Assembly: GCF_042432495.1 (NCBI RefSeq)
Contig: NZ_JBHLXC010000002.1
Coordinates: 1,054,001-1,118,000 of the forward strand
From: Pseudochelatococcus lubricantis
GTDB taxonomy: Bacteria > Pseudomonadota > Alphaproteobacteria > Rhizobiales > Beijerinckiaceae
DNA: 64,000 nt
Direction: 5' to 3'
Shown: positions 45,040-54,513 of the stretch, piece after piece
Position numbering within the stretch: position 1 is the first letter of the stretch
Layout of the letters: the number at the start of each line of letters is the position of its first letter
The notes under the pieces: generated by a model
The model's database searches: none
Told to the model about the DNA's origin: nothing
The model's input: the letters and a program-made list of their open reading frames with translations, nothing else
Made by a program: the position numbers and the translations under genes

Positions 45040-45825
45040 ATGGCAACGGACATTCACGACGACCCGCTGGTTATCGCCGGGCGCACGTTCACATCGCGCC
45101 TGTTCCTCGGCACGGCGGGCTATCCCAACCAGAAGGCGATGCTGGACGCGGTGAAGGCAAGCGGCACCGAGATGACCACGGCCTCCATCCGCCGCATCGA
45201 CCTGACAGGTGCGGCCGAGAGCCTCGTCGACGTGCTCGCCGGCGCGGTGCATTTCCTGCCCAACACGGCGGGTTGCCAGACTGCGCGCGATGCCGTGCTG
45301 ACGGCGGAACTCGCGCGCGAGGCGCTTGGCACCAACTGGGTGAAGGTGGAGGTAATCGGCGACCGCGAACTGCTGTATCCGGACGTCGAGGAACTGCTGC
45401 GCGCCACCGCCGAACTCGTCGACAAGGGCTTCGTGGTGCTGCCCTATTGCACGGACGACCCCATCGCCTGCAGGAAGCTGGCGGACGCGGGCGCGGCCGC
45501 CGTGATGCCGCTCGGCTCGCCGATCGGATCGGGCCTCGGCATCTCCAACCCGCACATGATCGAGATGATCTGCGCGCGGAGCGCCGTGCCGGTGGTGCTG
45601 GACGCCGGCATCGGCACGGCCTCCGACGCCGCGCTCGCCATGGAACTCGGCTGCTCGGCGGTGCTGCTGAACACGGCGGTGTCCAAGGCCAACGATCCCG
45701 TGCGCATGGCCATGGCGATGCGGCACGCGGTGGCCGGCGGCAGGCTGGCGCATCTCGCCGGGCGGATTCCCCGGCGCCGCAACGCGGAGGCATCGAGCCC
45801 GCAGCTCGGCCTGATCGAATCGTGA
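45040..45825 (+). CDS. thiG: Thiazole synthase ThiG
   Basis: ThiG joins 1-deoxy-xylulose 5-phosphate, iminoglycine and ThiS-borne sulfur to form thiazole phosphate. The 261-residue TIM barrel shows LFLGTAGYPN. The Schiff-base Lys102 lies in NWVKVEVIGD, followed by VMPLGSPIGSG, VVLDAGIGTASDAALAMELG and NTAVSKANDPVRMA. Its TGA overlaps the GTG of thiE. Confidence 0.97.
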   Translation: MATDIHDDPLVIAGRTFTSRLFLGTAGYPNQKAMLDAVKASGTEMTTASIRRIDLTGAAESLVDVLAGAVHFLPNTAGCQTARDAVLTAELAREALGTNWVKVEVIGDRELLYPDVEELLRATAELVDKGFVVLPYCTDDPIACRKLADAGAAAVMPLGSPIGSGLGISNPHMIEMICARSAVPVVLDAGIGTASDAALAMELGCSAVLLNTAVSKANDPVRMAMAMRHAVAGGRLAHLAGRIPRRRNAEASSPQLGLIES

Positions 45826-46454
45826 ACCGGCGGCTTCCAGCGCCGTCCGTCCTCATCGTCACCGACAGGCGTCAGCTTGCGGGCGGCGCGGGCGGGCTGG
45901 GGCCGCTGGCGGACACGGCCTTCGCGGGTGGCTGCCGCTGGATCAGCCTGCGCGAGAAGGATCTGGACGCCGACGCGCAGGTGGAACTCGCACGCGACCT
46001 CAAGCGGCGCGCCGCCGCCGTCGGGGGGCGCGTCACCGTTCACGGCGCGGCGGAGATTGCGTTGCGGGCGGGGGTCGATGGCGTCCATCTGCCGGAGGCC
46101 GCCAACGCGGCGGCGGCGAGGGCCGTGCTCGGCGAGGATGCGCTCATCGGCCAGTCCGTGCACACGCCGGAGCAGGCGCGCGACGCCGATCCCGCCCACC
46201 TCGACTACATTATCGCCGGTCCGGCCTTCGCCACTGCCAGCAAGCCGGGTTATGGGCCGTGGCTTGGCGCGACGGGTCTCGCGGTCATCGTGCAGGCGGC
46301 GCGCGTGCCGGTGATCGCCATCGGCGGCATCGATGCGAATTCCGCTCCTGTCTGTCTCGCGGCGGGCGCTGCCGGCGTCGCTGTCATGGGCGGCGTGATG
46401 CGCGCGGCCGATCCTGCGGCGGAGGTGCGCGCGCTTATCGCGGCGTTGGGCTGA
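45822..46454 (+). CDS. thiE: Thiamine phosphate synthase
   Basis: ThiE condenses hydroxymethylpyrimidine diphosphate with thiazole phosphate. The 210-residue barrel has LIVTDRRQL, WISLREKDLDADAQ, GVHLPEA, GQSVHTPEQA, YIIAGPAFATASKPGYGP and VIAIGGIDANSA, all family motifs. The GTG at 45822 overlaps the thiG stop (GTGA). Its end overlaps the convergent P1-peptidase gene by 20 bases. thiC and thiD are not in this operon. Confidence 0.94.
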   Translation: MNRRLPAPSVLIVTDRRQLAGGAGGLGPLADTAFAGGCRWISLREKDLDADAQVELARDLKRRAAAVGGRVTVHGAAEIALRAGVDGVHLPEAANAAAARAVLGEDALIGQSVHTPEQARDADPAHLDYIIAGPAFATASKPGYGPWLGATGLAVIVQAARVPVIAIGGIDANSAPVCLAAGAAGVAVMGGVMRAADPAAEVRALIAALG

Positions 46455-47463
46455 ACCTGTCCCGCCAGGCCAACTGCGCGCCGGGGAAGGGCAGGGCCGT
46501 CGCCTCGAAGATGCCGCGTGCAATCGCCCGCGCCAGGCAATCGCCAGCGGCAACTCCGAGCGCCGACAGTTCATAGGGCGACGGGCCGAGCGGCCGTCTG
46601 CCCGTCGAGGCGGCGAAGACGGTGTCGCCGTCAAGCAGCGCGTGGGAGGGGCGCAACGCCCGTGCCATGCCGTCGTGAGCAGCGAGCGCCAGACGCTTTG
46701 CCTGCGCCTTGGTCAGCGCCGCGTCGGTGGCGATGATGGCAATCGTCGTATTCTCGCCCGGCCCGCCCTTGAAACGCGGCACAAGCGCTTCCGGCGGAAT
46801 GGAGGGCGGCAGGCCGAACCCGCCGAATTCCGCGTTCTGCTCGTACGGCGCGGCCCAGAAGTGCGGGCCGCCGCCGATTACGCCCGACCCCACCGCGTTC
46901 ACGGCCACGATGGCGCCGACACTGTGGCCCTCCGTGGTGCGTGCACTGGCGGAGCCGATGCCGCCTTTGAGGTTCACCGTCGTGGCGCCATAGCCCGCGC
47001 CGATTGTGCCGAGCACGAAGACCCCGCTGGACGCGAGTGCATCCTCGACCGCCTGCTCGGCGAGTTCGCGGTGCGGCGGCGCCCCGACGCCCGAGGCCCA
47101 GGGCTTGTTGCCGCCGTTGAGGAGGTCGAATATCACAGCCTGCGGCACCAGCGGCACCCGCACGCTTCCCACCGCATAGCCGCGCCCGTGGCGCGCCAGC
47201 GCGCTCATGGCGCCGCCGGCCGCATCGAGCCCGAAGGCGGAACCGCCCGAAAGCACCAGCGCGTCGACGGCCTGCGCCGTCATTTCCGGTTCGAGCAGGG
47301 CGGTGTCGCGCACGCCCGGCCCGCCGCCCAGAATGGCGAGCGAGGCGACGGCCGCTTCGTCGAACACCACTACCGTGACGCCGGTGGCAGCGCCGGCATC
47401 GTGCGCATGCCCGACGCACAGGCCCGGAACATCGGTGATCAGATTGTGCGTTTCATCCGCCAT
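46435..47463 (-). CDS. P1 family (DmpA/NylC-type) self-processing hydrolase
   Basis: A 342-residue N-terminal-nucleophile hydrolase of the DmpA/NylC group. It starts NLITDVPGLCVGHAHD and has LGGGPGVRDTALLEP, LSGGSAFGLDAAGG and the GAGYGATTVNLKGG segment. The autocleavage site is GGPGENTTIAIIATDA: the chain should split between Asn238 and Thr239, making Thr239 the nucleophile. Family members include aminopeptidases and 6-aminohexanoate-oligomer hydrolases, so the natural substrate is open. It overlaps thiE tail-to-tail by 20 bases and is divergent from ccdA. Confidence 0.9.
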   Translation of the reverse strand: MADETHNLITDVPGLCVGHAHDAGAATGVTVVVFDEAAVASLAILGGGPGVRDTALLEPEMTAQAVDALVLSGGSAFGLDAAGGAMSALARHGRGYAVGSVRVPLVPQAVIFDLLNGGNKPWASGVGAPPHRELAEQAVEDALASSGVFVLGTIGAGYGATTVNLKGGIGSASARTTEGHSVGAIVAVNAVGSGVIGGGPHFWAAPYEQNAEFGGFGLPPSIPPEALVPRFKGGPGENTTIAIIATDAALTKAQAKRLALAAHDGMARALRPSHALLDGDTVFAASTGRRPLGPSPYELSALGVAAGDCLARAIARGIFEATALPFPGAQLAWRDRFSPTPR

Positions 47464-47565
47464 GCTGCCCTCCGGAACTTTCGCCGATCAAATTGCCGCT
47501 ATATCGGCCCATGCGCGTTCATGCCATATTGCCGCGGACGGGGCCTCGCGGATACAAGCCCTTGC

Positions 47566-48294
47566 ATGATCGACGTCACTTATCCAGCGGCCGCTCTCGC
47601 CGGCCTCCTGAGCTTCCTGAGCCCCTGCGTCCTGCCGCTGGTGCCCCCCTATGTCACGTTCCTCACCGGAACGACGCTTGACAGTCTGACCAAACGCCAC
47701 GACGCGGGCGTGACGCGGCGGGCCTTCTTCGCCTCGCTGCTGTTCGTGGCCGGCTTCTCGACCGTCTTCGTCCTGCTCGGAGCGACCGCCTCCGCGCTGG
47801 GGCAGGTCGTGCGGCAGTATCTCGACGTGCTCGGCATGCTGGCCGGCATCGTCATTATTATCATGGGGCTGCATTTCCTCGGCGTCTTCCGCCTCGGCTT
47901 CCTCTATCGCGAGGCGCGCATGCAATTGGACAAGCCCGCCGGGCTTTGGGGCGCCTACGTCATGGGGCTGGCCTTCGCCTTCGGCTGGACGCCGTGCATC
48001 GGCCCGATCCTCGCCGCCATTCTCGCGGTCGCGGGGTCGGGGGACAGCGTGGGACGCGGGGCGAGCCTGCTCGCCGTCTATTCGCTGGGCCTCGGTATTC
48101 CCTTCATCGCCACCGCCTTCGTCATGAAGCCGCTGGTGTCGTTCATCCGGCGCATGCGTACCCGCTTCGCCCTTGTCGAGAAGGTGATGGGCGGCCTGCT
48201 GGTGCTCACCGGCATCGCCTTTCTCACCGGGAGCATCAACCAGTTCTCGTTCTGGCTGCTGGAGACGTTTCCGGCGCTCGGGCAGATCGGATAG
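47566..48294 (+). CDS. ccdA: Cytochrome c biogenesis protein CcdA
   Basis: CcdA is an inner-membrane protein that moves electrons from cytoplasmic thioredoxin to periplasmic thiol proteins, needed for cytochrome c maturation. The 242-residue product has six membrane helices and the two redox Cys: Cys21 in LSFLSPCVLPLVPPY and Cys144 in FGWTPCIGPIL. ATG 47566 gives the normal start; the frame is open far upstream antisense to the hydrolase gene. A bidirectional terminator follows. Confidence 0.93.
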   Translation: MIDVTYPAAALAGLLSFLSPCVLPLVPPYVTFLTGTTLDSLTKRHDAGVTRRAFFASLLFVAGFSTVFVLLGATASALGQVVRQYLDVLGMLAGIVIIIMGLHFLGVFRLGFLYREARMQLDKPAGLWGAYVMGLAFAFGWTPCIGPILAAILAVAGSGDSVGRGASLLAVYSLGLGIPFIATAFVMKPLVSFIRRMRTRFALVEKVMGGLLVLTGIAFLTGSINQFSFWLLETFPALGQIG

Positions 48295-48349
48295 CGGCAG
48301 GCAGGGGCGTGATGGCTGTTTTCTCAGCCATCCGGCGGCCTTTCCACGA

Positions 48350-48380
48350 AAAACCCCGGCGATTGCCCGCCGGGGTTTCT
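48350..48380. terminator. Bidirectional terminator between ccdA and the liv operon
   Basis: AAACCCCGGCG (48350-48360) pairs perfectly with CGCCGGGGTTT (48367-48377) over the loop ATTGCC, with A-rich sequence before and TTTCT after. It lies between the convergent stops of ccdA and the binding-protein gene. A smaller hairpin (ATGGCTG / CAGCCAT) is at 48311-48330. Confidence 0.85.
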
Positions 48381-48402
48381 GAATGTCGGGGGTAGCCGAC
48401 GG

Positions 48403-49527
48403 TCATTCGACCTCGTTGCCCGAGTAGCCGACGTTGCCGTCAGCCGTCTTGCGCCATTCGTAGACGATGTAGTCCGGACGGGTGATATCGCCCTTTTCGT
48501 TGAACGACAGATCGCCGATCACGGTCTTGAAGGCCTTGCCGGAACGAATGGTCTCTGCAACCTTCTCCGGATCGAGCGACTTCGCTTCCTCGGCGGCCTG
48601 CGCCAGCACCTGCACGGCGGCATAGCTGTAGAGCGTGTAGGTCTCGGGATCGAAGTTCTTGGCCTTGAACTTCTCGACCACCTGCTGCGCGGCCGGGTTC
48701 TTGCGCGGATCGGGGCTGAAGGTCATCAGCGTGCCTGCCGCGCCGGGACCGGCGATGGCCGCGTACTCAGATGATGCGATGCCGTCGCCGCCCATCAGGG
48801 GCGCGGAAAGGCCCTGGTCGCGCATCTGGCGGGTGATCAGGCCCGCTTCCGTGTAGAGGCCGCCGAAGTACACCACGTCGACATTGGCCGCCTTCAGCTT
48901 GGAGACGAGGGCGGAGTAGTCCTTCTCGCCGGTGTTGACGCCTTCGTAGACGACGGCTTTCAGGCCCTTGGCCTGCAGCGCCTTCACGGTCTCGTCCGCG
49001 AGACCCTTGCCATAGGGCGTCTTGTCGTGGACGACGGCGATGTTCTTGCCGTTGTAGTGCTTGGCGAGATATTCGCCCGCGACAGCGCCCTGCTGGTCGT
49101 CCCGGCCGCAAGTGCGGAAGGTGTTCCACAGACCGCGCTCGGTGAAGACGGGGTTCGTTGAGCCGGGCGAGATCTGGAGGATGCCGGCTTCCTCATAGGT
49201 TTCCGACGCCGGGATCGACACGCCGGAGTTATAGTGGCCGACCACGAACTTCACACCCTCGCCCGCGAACTTGTTGGCCACGGACACGCCCTGCTTGGGA
49301 TCGGACGTGTCGTCGCCGAGGCTCACCTCGATCTTCTCGCCCAGAATGCCGCCCGCCGCGTTGAGATCGGCGACGGCCTGCTCCACGCCGTTCTGGAACT
49401 GGTCGCCGACAGCGGCGTTGGGGCCGGTCAGCGGCGCCCCGATGCCGATCTTCACCTGCGCGAAGGCCGCGCCGGACAACGCAAGGCTCAGGCCCAGAGC
49501 CAGAGTTCCAACGATCGTTTTCTTCAT
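48403..49527 (-). CDS. livK: Branched-chain amino acid ABC transporter substrate-binding protein
   Basis: The periplasmic binding protein of the operon, 374 residues. The signal peptide is MKKTIVGTLALGLSLALSGAAFA with cleavage after residue 23. The mature part has the type I periplasmic fold of LivJ/LivK/BraC (IGIGAPLTGPNAAVGDQFQNG, ISPGSTNPVFTERGLWNTFRTCGRDDQQG). ATG 49527 has GGAGGGG upstream. It is the last gene of livH-M-G-F-DUF6867-livK. A preference for Leu/Ile/Val is inferred from family. Confidence 0.9.
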   Translation of the reverse strand: MKKTIVGTLALGLSLALSGAAFAQVKIGIGAPLTGPNAAVGDQFQNGVEQAVADLNAAGGILGEKIEVSLGDDTSDPKQGVSVANKFAGEGVKFVVGHYNSGVSIPASETYEEAGILQISPGSTNPVFTERGLWNTFRTCGRDDQQGAVAGEYLAKHYNGKNIAVVHDKTPYGKGLADETVKALQAKGLKAVVYEGVNTGEKDYSALVSKLKAANVDVVYFGGLYTEAGLITRQMRDQGLSAPLMGGDGIASSEYAAIAGPGAAGTLMTFSPDPRKNPAAQQVVEKFKAKNFDPETYTLYSYAAVQVLAQAAEEAKSLDPEKVAETIRSGKAFKTVIGDLSFNEKGDITRPDYIVYEWRKTADGNVGYSGNEVE

Positions 49528-49571
49528 TACATAACCCCTCCGTTCACGATAAAATTCACCACGGTGAAGCG

Positions 49572-49925
49572 TCACGCCGCGTTCCTGTCACGCCAGGTGA
49601 AAGGACCCGTCCGTGTGTAAAGCCACGAATACTGGGTCGTCATCTGCCGTGCGCGCGTATAGCGGAACCCGGCGAGACCGATGACGATCAGGAAGACCGA
49701 GTCGACGAGATAGTAATGTAGCGATAACAGCGTGCCATGAAACAGCGCAAAATGGATGAAGCGCACCGCCGCCCCCAGCAGCAGGAAGTAGACGATCCCC
49801 TGCCACACCGGCGCCCAGGTGACCGCCAGCGCGCGCCCCGTCATCCACGCCGCGCCGCCGCCGAGCACCAGCGTGACGAACAGGAACAGCCACACCGACG
49901 ATTCTTCGTAAAGAATGCCCTGCAT
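49572..49925 (-). CDS. Small membrane protein of the liv operon (DUF6867-like)
   Basis: A 117-residue protein with three hydrophobic helices: about 9-30, 38-58 and 69-86. The C terminus is soluble and aromatic (QYSWLYTRTGPFTWRDRN). I recognise it as the small protein found between livF and the binding-protein gene in Hyphomicrobiales, annotated DUF6867. Function is unknown. It starts two bases after the livF stop, so it is part of the operon and may be an accessory of the transporter. Confidence 0.78.
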   Translation of the reverse strand: MQGILYEESSVWLFLFVTLVLGGGAAWMTGRALAVTWAPVWQGIVYFLLLGAAVRFIHFALFHGTLLSLHYYLVDSVFLIVIGLAGFRYTRARQMTTQYSWLYTRTGPFTWRDRNAA

Positions 49926-49927
49926 GT

Positions 49928-50673
<746 letters not shown>

Positions 50674-50677
<4 letters not shown>

Positions 50678-51516
50678 GCCCCCACCTCCGCCTCGATCTG
50701 CTCGACCTCTTCGTCATCCACTCCGAGATAGGCGGCGATGACGCGCGGATCGTTGCGGATTTCCTCCGGCGTGCCGTCCGCGATCTTGGTGCCGTAATCG
50801 AGCACGATGACGTGATCGGATATCTGCATCACAACTGACATGTCATGTTCGATCAGCAGCACGGCGGTGTCGTGGTCATTGCGCACCGACAGCAGCAGCG
50901 TGTTGAGTTCCTGGCTTTCGCGCGGGTTGAGGCCCGCCGCCGGTTCGTCGAGGCACAGGAGCACTGGGTCGGTGCACATGGCGCGCGCGATCTCCAGCCG
51001 CCGCTGGTCGCCGTAAGGCAGATCGCCCGCAGGATCGTCGGCGCGGTCGATCAGGTTGATCTTCTCCAGCCAGTGGCGCGCCTTCTCGACCGCCGCCTTC
51101 TCCGCGTTGCGGAAGCCGGGCAGACCGAAAAGGCCGGCGAGCGTGAAGCCGGATGCCTGCATCAGCGTGTTGTGCTGCGCCACCAGCAGGTTTTCGAGCA
51201 CTGTCATGCCGGAGAACAGCCGGATGTTCTGGAACGTGCGCGCCACCCGCGCGTCCTGCGCGATGCGATGGCCCGGCAGGCGCTCCAGAAGATGGGCGTC
51301 GCCGTCGGTCTGCCGGAGCGTCAGCATGCCCTCGTTCGGCTTGTAGAAGCCCGTGATGCAGTTGAAGACGGTCGTCTTGCCCGCGCCGTTGGGGCCGATC
51401 AGCGCCGTGACGTCCCGGCGGCCGACCTTGAAGGACAGATCGTTGACCGCCACGAGTCCGCCGAAGCGCATCCGGAGATGCTCCACGGTGAGAATGGGAT
51501 CGTTCTCCCAACGCAT
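50674..51516 (-). CDS. livG: Branched-chain amino acid ABC transporter ATPase LivG
   Basis: The second ATPase, 280 residues. It has Walker A GPNGAGKTT, RTFQNIRLFSGMTVLENLLVAQH, the LivG variant signature LPYGDQRRLEIARAM, and Walker B VLLCLDEPAAGLNP. ATG 51516 overlaps the livM TAA (TAATG). The acidic C terminus (DDEEVEQIEAEVGA) is a little longer than usual. Confidence 0.95.
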
Positions 51517-52934
51517 TATCCGTTCCCTTCCTTGACGAGCGACCCCGATATCGCCTTGCGCTCCTTCAGTACGATCGAGGGATCGCGGTGCGCGATCAGC
51601 CCTCTCGGGCGCCATACCATCATCACGACCATCGCAAGACCGAATATCAGCAGGCGATAGTCGTTGGGATCGAAATCGGCGCCGAATATCGCCTTTGTGA
51701 ATGTCAGATGCCGCAGCAGTTCCGGCCCGCCAACCATCACGACGGCCGCGATCGCGACACCGAACTGCGACCCCATGCCGCCCAGCACCACGACTGAGAG
51801 GATGATTGCCGATTCGAGAAAGTTGAAGCTCTCCGGGCTGACGAAGCCCTGCCGCACGGCGAAGAACGCGCCCGCGAACCCGCCGAAGCCCGCACCGATG
51901 GAAAAAGCCGTGAGTTTCGTGTTGCGCGTGTTGATGCCGAGCGAGCGGCAGGCGATCTCGTCCTCGCGCAGCGCCTCCCACGCGCGCCCGATGGGCAGCC
52001 GCCGCAGCCGCATGGTAACGGCGTTGGTGACCAGCGCCAGCACCAGGATGAGATAGTAAAGGAACACGATGCGGTGCATGGCGTTGAATGGCAGGCCGAA
52101 CGTTGCCGCGAAGCCGCCCTCGCCGCGCTCGAAGGGGATGCCGAAGAAGGTCGCGCGCGGAATGGACGAAATGCCCGCGCCCCCGTTGGTGAGTTCCACC
52201 CAGTTGATCAGCACCAGCCGGATGATCTCGCCGAAGGCGAGCGTCACGATGGCAAGATAATCCCCCCGCAGCCGCAGCACGGGAAAGCCGAGTATGATGC
52301 CCCAGAACGCCGCGAGCACGCCCGCCACCGGCAGGCAGATCCAGAACGACAGGCCGAACGTCGTCGACAGCAGGGCGTAGGTATAGGCCCCCACCGCGTA
52401 GAACGCCACGTAGCCGAGGTCGAGAAGGCCGGCGAGGCCCACGACGATGTTGAGCCCCCAGCCGAGCATCACATAAGTGAGGATCAGGATGCCGAGGTCG
52501 ATCCAGTAGCGGGCGCCGTTGAGGCTGCCTGCCGCGAGGCTCGCGAGCAGCGGAAACGTGATCGCCATGCCGAGGAAGAGCGGCACGCCGATCGTCCCCA
52601 TGATGCGCGCGACGGCGCCCGGCGCGGCTTCAGCCCCCTTCGCGACGGTCCGCGCGTTCGCCGCGCGTGCCGCAGCCGCCCGTTCGCGCCGCACGGCGTT
52701 GAGATGGACCAGCACGCGCGCGGCGAAGGCGATGGCGCACAGCGTCGCCACCAGGCCGACGCGGGGCGTGAGGACGAGCTGCAGGCTCGGGCCCTGATCC
52801 GTGCGGAAGAGCAGGATCGGGAACGACAGCCCCAGCATCACCAGCGCCGCGACCGCGCCCTCGCGCAGCGCCTGCACCAGGGCGGAGGGCCTGGCCGTCG
52901 CTGTAGGAGAAACAGCGTTGTGATAAGCGGTCAT
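51516..52934 (-). CDS. livM: Branched-chain amino acid ABC transporter permease LivM
   Basis: A 472-residue membrane permease with about ten or more helices. The conserved core (YVMLGWGLNIVVGLAGLLDLGYVAFYAVGAY, EAL-type EALREDEIACRSLGIN loop that meets the ATPase) lies in the second part. An N-terminal extension holds two extra helices and a basic Ala-rich loop (RRERAAAARAANARTV). ATG 52934 is chosen; it starts 16 bases after the livH stop. It pairs with LivH. Confidence 0.94.
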   Translation of the reverse strand: MTAYHNAVSPTATARPSALVQALREGAVAALVMLGLSFPILLFRTDQGPSLQLVLTPRVGLVATLCAIAFAARVLVHLNAVRRERAAAARAANARTVAKGAEAAPGAVARIMGTIGVPLFLGMAITFPLLASLAAGSLNGARYWIDLGILILTYVMLGWGLNIVVGLAGLLDLGYVAFYAVGAYTYALLSTTFGLSFWICLPVAGVLAAFWGIILGFPVLRLRGDYLAIVTLAFGEIIRLVLINWVELTNGGAGISSIPRATFFGIPFERGEGGFAATFGLPFNAMHRIVFLYYLILVLALVTNAVTMRLRRLPIGRAWEALREDEIACRSLGINTRNTKLTAFSIGAGFGGFAGAFFAVRQGFVSPESFNFLESAIILSVVVLGGMGSQFGVAIAAVVMVGGPELLRHLTFTKAIFGADFDPNDYRLLIFGLAMVVMMVWRPRGLIAHRDPSIVLKERKAISGSLVKEGNG

Positions 52935-52950
52935 CGTCTGCCCCCCGCCG

Positions 52951-53868
52951 TCAAACTTTCTCGACTTCAGGCCGGCCGAGAATGCCCGACGGCATGAAGA
53001 CGAGAACGATGGCAAGGATCGAGAAGGCGGCGACGTCCTTGTATTCGATGGAGAAATAGGCGGACCACAGCGTTTCCACGAGGCCGATGATCAGCCCGCC
53101 GAGCACGGCACCCGGCAGTGAGCCGATCCCGCCGAGAACGGCCGCCGTGAACGCCTTCACGCCCGGCACGAAGCCGTCTGAAAAGCCGACCACGCCGTAA
53201 TAAAGGAAGTACATCGTGCCCGCCACCGCCGCGAGCGCCGCGCCCAGCACGAAGGTCAGCGAGATGGTGCGGTCGACATCGATGCCGAGCAGCGCCGCCA
53301 TCTTGCGGTCCTGTTCGCAAGCGCGCTGCGCCCGGCCGAGCGACGTCTTGCGCACCACGAACCAGAAGGCGGTGAGCAGCACGGTGGTGACCGCCATGAT
53401 GATGATCTGCTTGTAGGACAGCGCGACCGCATAGCCGTCCCGCTCGAACAGCACGATCACGTCGGAAATGATCGGGGGCACTGCCTTGTTGCGCGCTCCC
53501 TGCGCCACCTGGACGAAATTCGACAGGAAGATCGAGACACCGATGGCCGAGATCATGGGCGCCAGCCTGAACGAGCCGCGCAACGGTCGGTAGGCCAGCC
53601 GTTCCAGCGTCCAGCCCCAGAGCGCGGTCATCGCCATGGCCAGCACGAGCACGATCAGCAGCGCGATCGCGAGGGAACTGACCCCGAGCCACGTCGTCAG
53701 CAGCAGGAAAAAGATCAGCGCTATAAAGGCGGAAACCATGAACACATCGCCATGGGCGAAGTTCACCATGCCGATGATGCCGAATACCATCGTGTAGCCG
53801 ATGGCGATGAGGCCGTAAATTGAACCAAGAGTCAGCCCGTTAATGAGCTGCTGCACGAAAACTTCCAT
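52951..53868 (-). CDS. livH: Branched-chain amino acid ABC transporter permease LivH
   Basis: A 305-residue permease, first gene of the liv operon. It begins MEVFVQQLINGLTLGSIYGLIAIGYTMVFGIIGMVNFAHGD, the standard LivH opening. It contains the coupling loop (SLGRAQRACEQDRKMAALLGIDVDRTI) and VLGGIGSLPGAVLGGLIIGL. A CAGGGGG ribosome site precedes the ATG. A long intergenic region with the gltA terminator lies upstream. Confidence 0.95.
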   Translation of the reverse strand: MEVFVQQLINGLTLGSIYGLIAIGYTMVFGIIGMVNFAHGDVFMVSAFIALIFFLLLTTWLGVSSLAIALLIVLVLAMAMTALWGWTLERLAYRPLRGSFRLAPMISAIGVSIFLSNFVQVAQGARNKAVPPIISDVIVLFERDGYAVALSYKQIIIMAVTTVLLTAFWFVVRKTSLGRAQRACEQDRKMAALLGIDVDRTISLTFVLGAALAAVAGTMYFLYYGVVGFSDGFVPGVKAFTAAVLGGIGSLPGAVLGGLIIGLVETLWSAYFSIEYKDVAAFSILAIVLVFMPSGILGRPEVEKV

Positions 53869-54266
53869 CGATGAGATGCCCCCTGAGTATTTTTTGAAGA
53901 TTATCAGCTCCGCCGGACAATCCGAACCGGAAAACAGATCTCTTCCAGCCGCCTCACGCGGTATGCGGCCGATCGAAAACCTGTCCGTCCGTCTCGGTTA
54001 GCAGGCTGTCTTGACAATAAGTATGTCTTGGCAATCAAGATGCCGGGTATTCCGACCGGCTATCGAACTCCATCAGAACCATGTTTGAATCTGGCCGTCA
54101 TCGCGGTCCCGACCGAGCCTATAGCAGTCGAATTTTGGCATGTTGTCCAGCCCTCTCAGGGGTCCGGGTGCCTGAATTCACATCGTATGTGGCGAAAATG
54201 CGGGCAAAATTGCCACAGGCTGGCCGCGGGTTGGAAGAATCACGCCATGGCGCATGACGCGGCGCG
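53869..54266. other. Intergenic region upstream of livH
   Basis: No convincing gene is seen here. It must hold the liv promoter, which I could not place. At 54008-54040 TGTCTTGACAAT and TGTCTTGGCAAT form an imperfect direct repeat with a 17-base period. The small plus-strand frame starting at 54028 runs straight through the gltA terminator and has no family features. Confidence 0.5.
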
Positions 54267-54300
54267 TAAAAAATGGCCGCGGATTCGAGATCCGCGGCCA
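54267..54300 (-). terminator. Rho-independent terminator downstream of gltA
   Basis: TGGCCGCGGAT (54274-54284) pairs perfectly with ATCCGCGGCCA (54290-54300) over a five-base loop. On the minus strand it is followed by TTTTTTA. It ends transcription coming from gltA before the liv operon, about 210 bases beyond the gltA stop. Confidence 0.88.
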
Positions 54301-54396
54301 TCTGATGCCGACATGATATTATGAGCGAGGCAAGGGCGGCGCGCGTAAACCAAGAATCGTGTCGCCGCCCTATTCAATTATTTTCGCATCATATTG

Positions 54397-54430
54397 TCCG
54401 GAAAACGGTATCCATTTTCCGGTTTTATGC
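54397..54430. repeat. Intergenic palindromic repeat, copy B second module
   Basis: TCCGGAAAACGG and CATTTTCCGG form a stem over GTATC-like loop bases, followed by TTTTATGC. It resembles the palindrome after nagZ and sits next to the first module at 54434-54513. Confidence 0.65.
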
Positions 54431-54433
54431 GTT

Positions 54434-54513
54434 AGAAGCTGTCCCGTTTACGTTGAAACAGGACAGCTTCTGAATTCCTTATTTTGAGCGAATTCTGATC
54501 GGAACGCGCTCTA
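54434..54513. repeat. Intergenic palindromic repeat, copy B first module
   Basis: AGAAGCTGTCCCGTTT (54434-54449) pairs, with one mismatch, with AAACAGGACAGCTTCT (54456-54471) over the loop ACGTTG. It is followed by ATTCCTTATTTTGAGC and GATCGGAACGCGCTCTAG. It is copy A in the opposite orientation. Its CTAGAGCG end provides the TAG of gltA. Confidence 0.85.

Noticed and set aside
54028..54324. A 98-codon plus-strand gene downstream of gltA
   Set aside because: It reads through the gltA terminator hairpin, has no recognisable motif and no good ribosome site.
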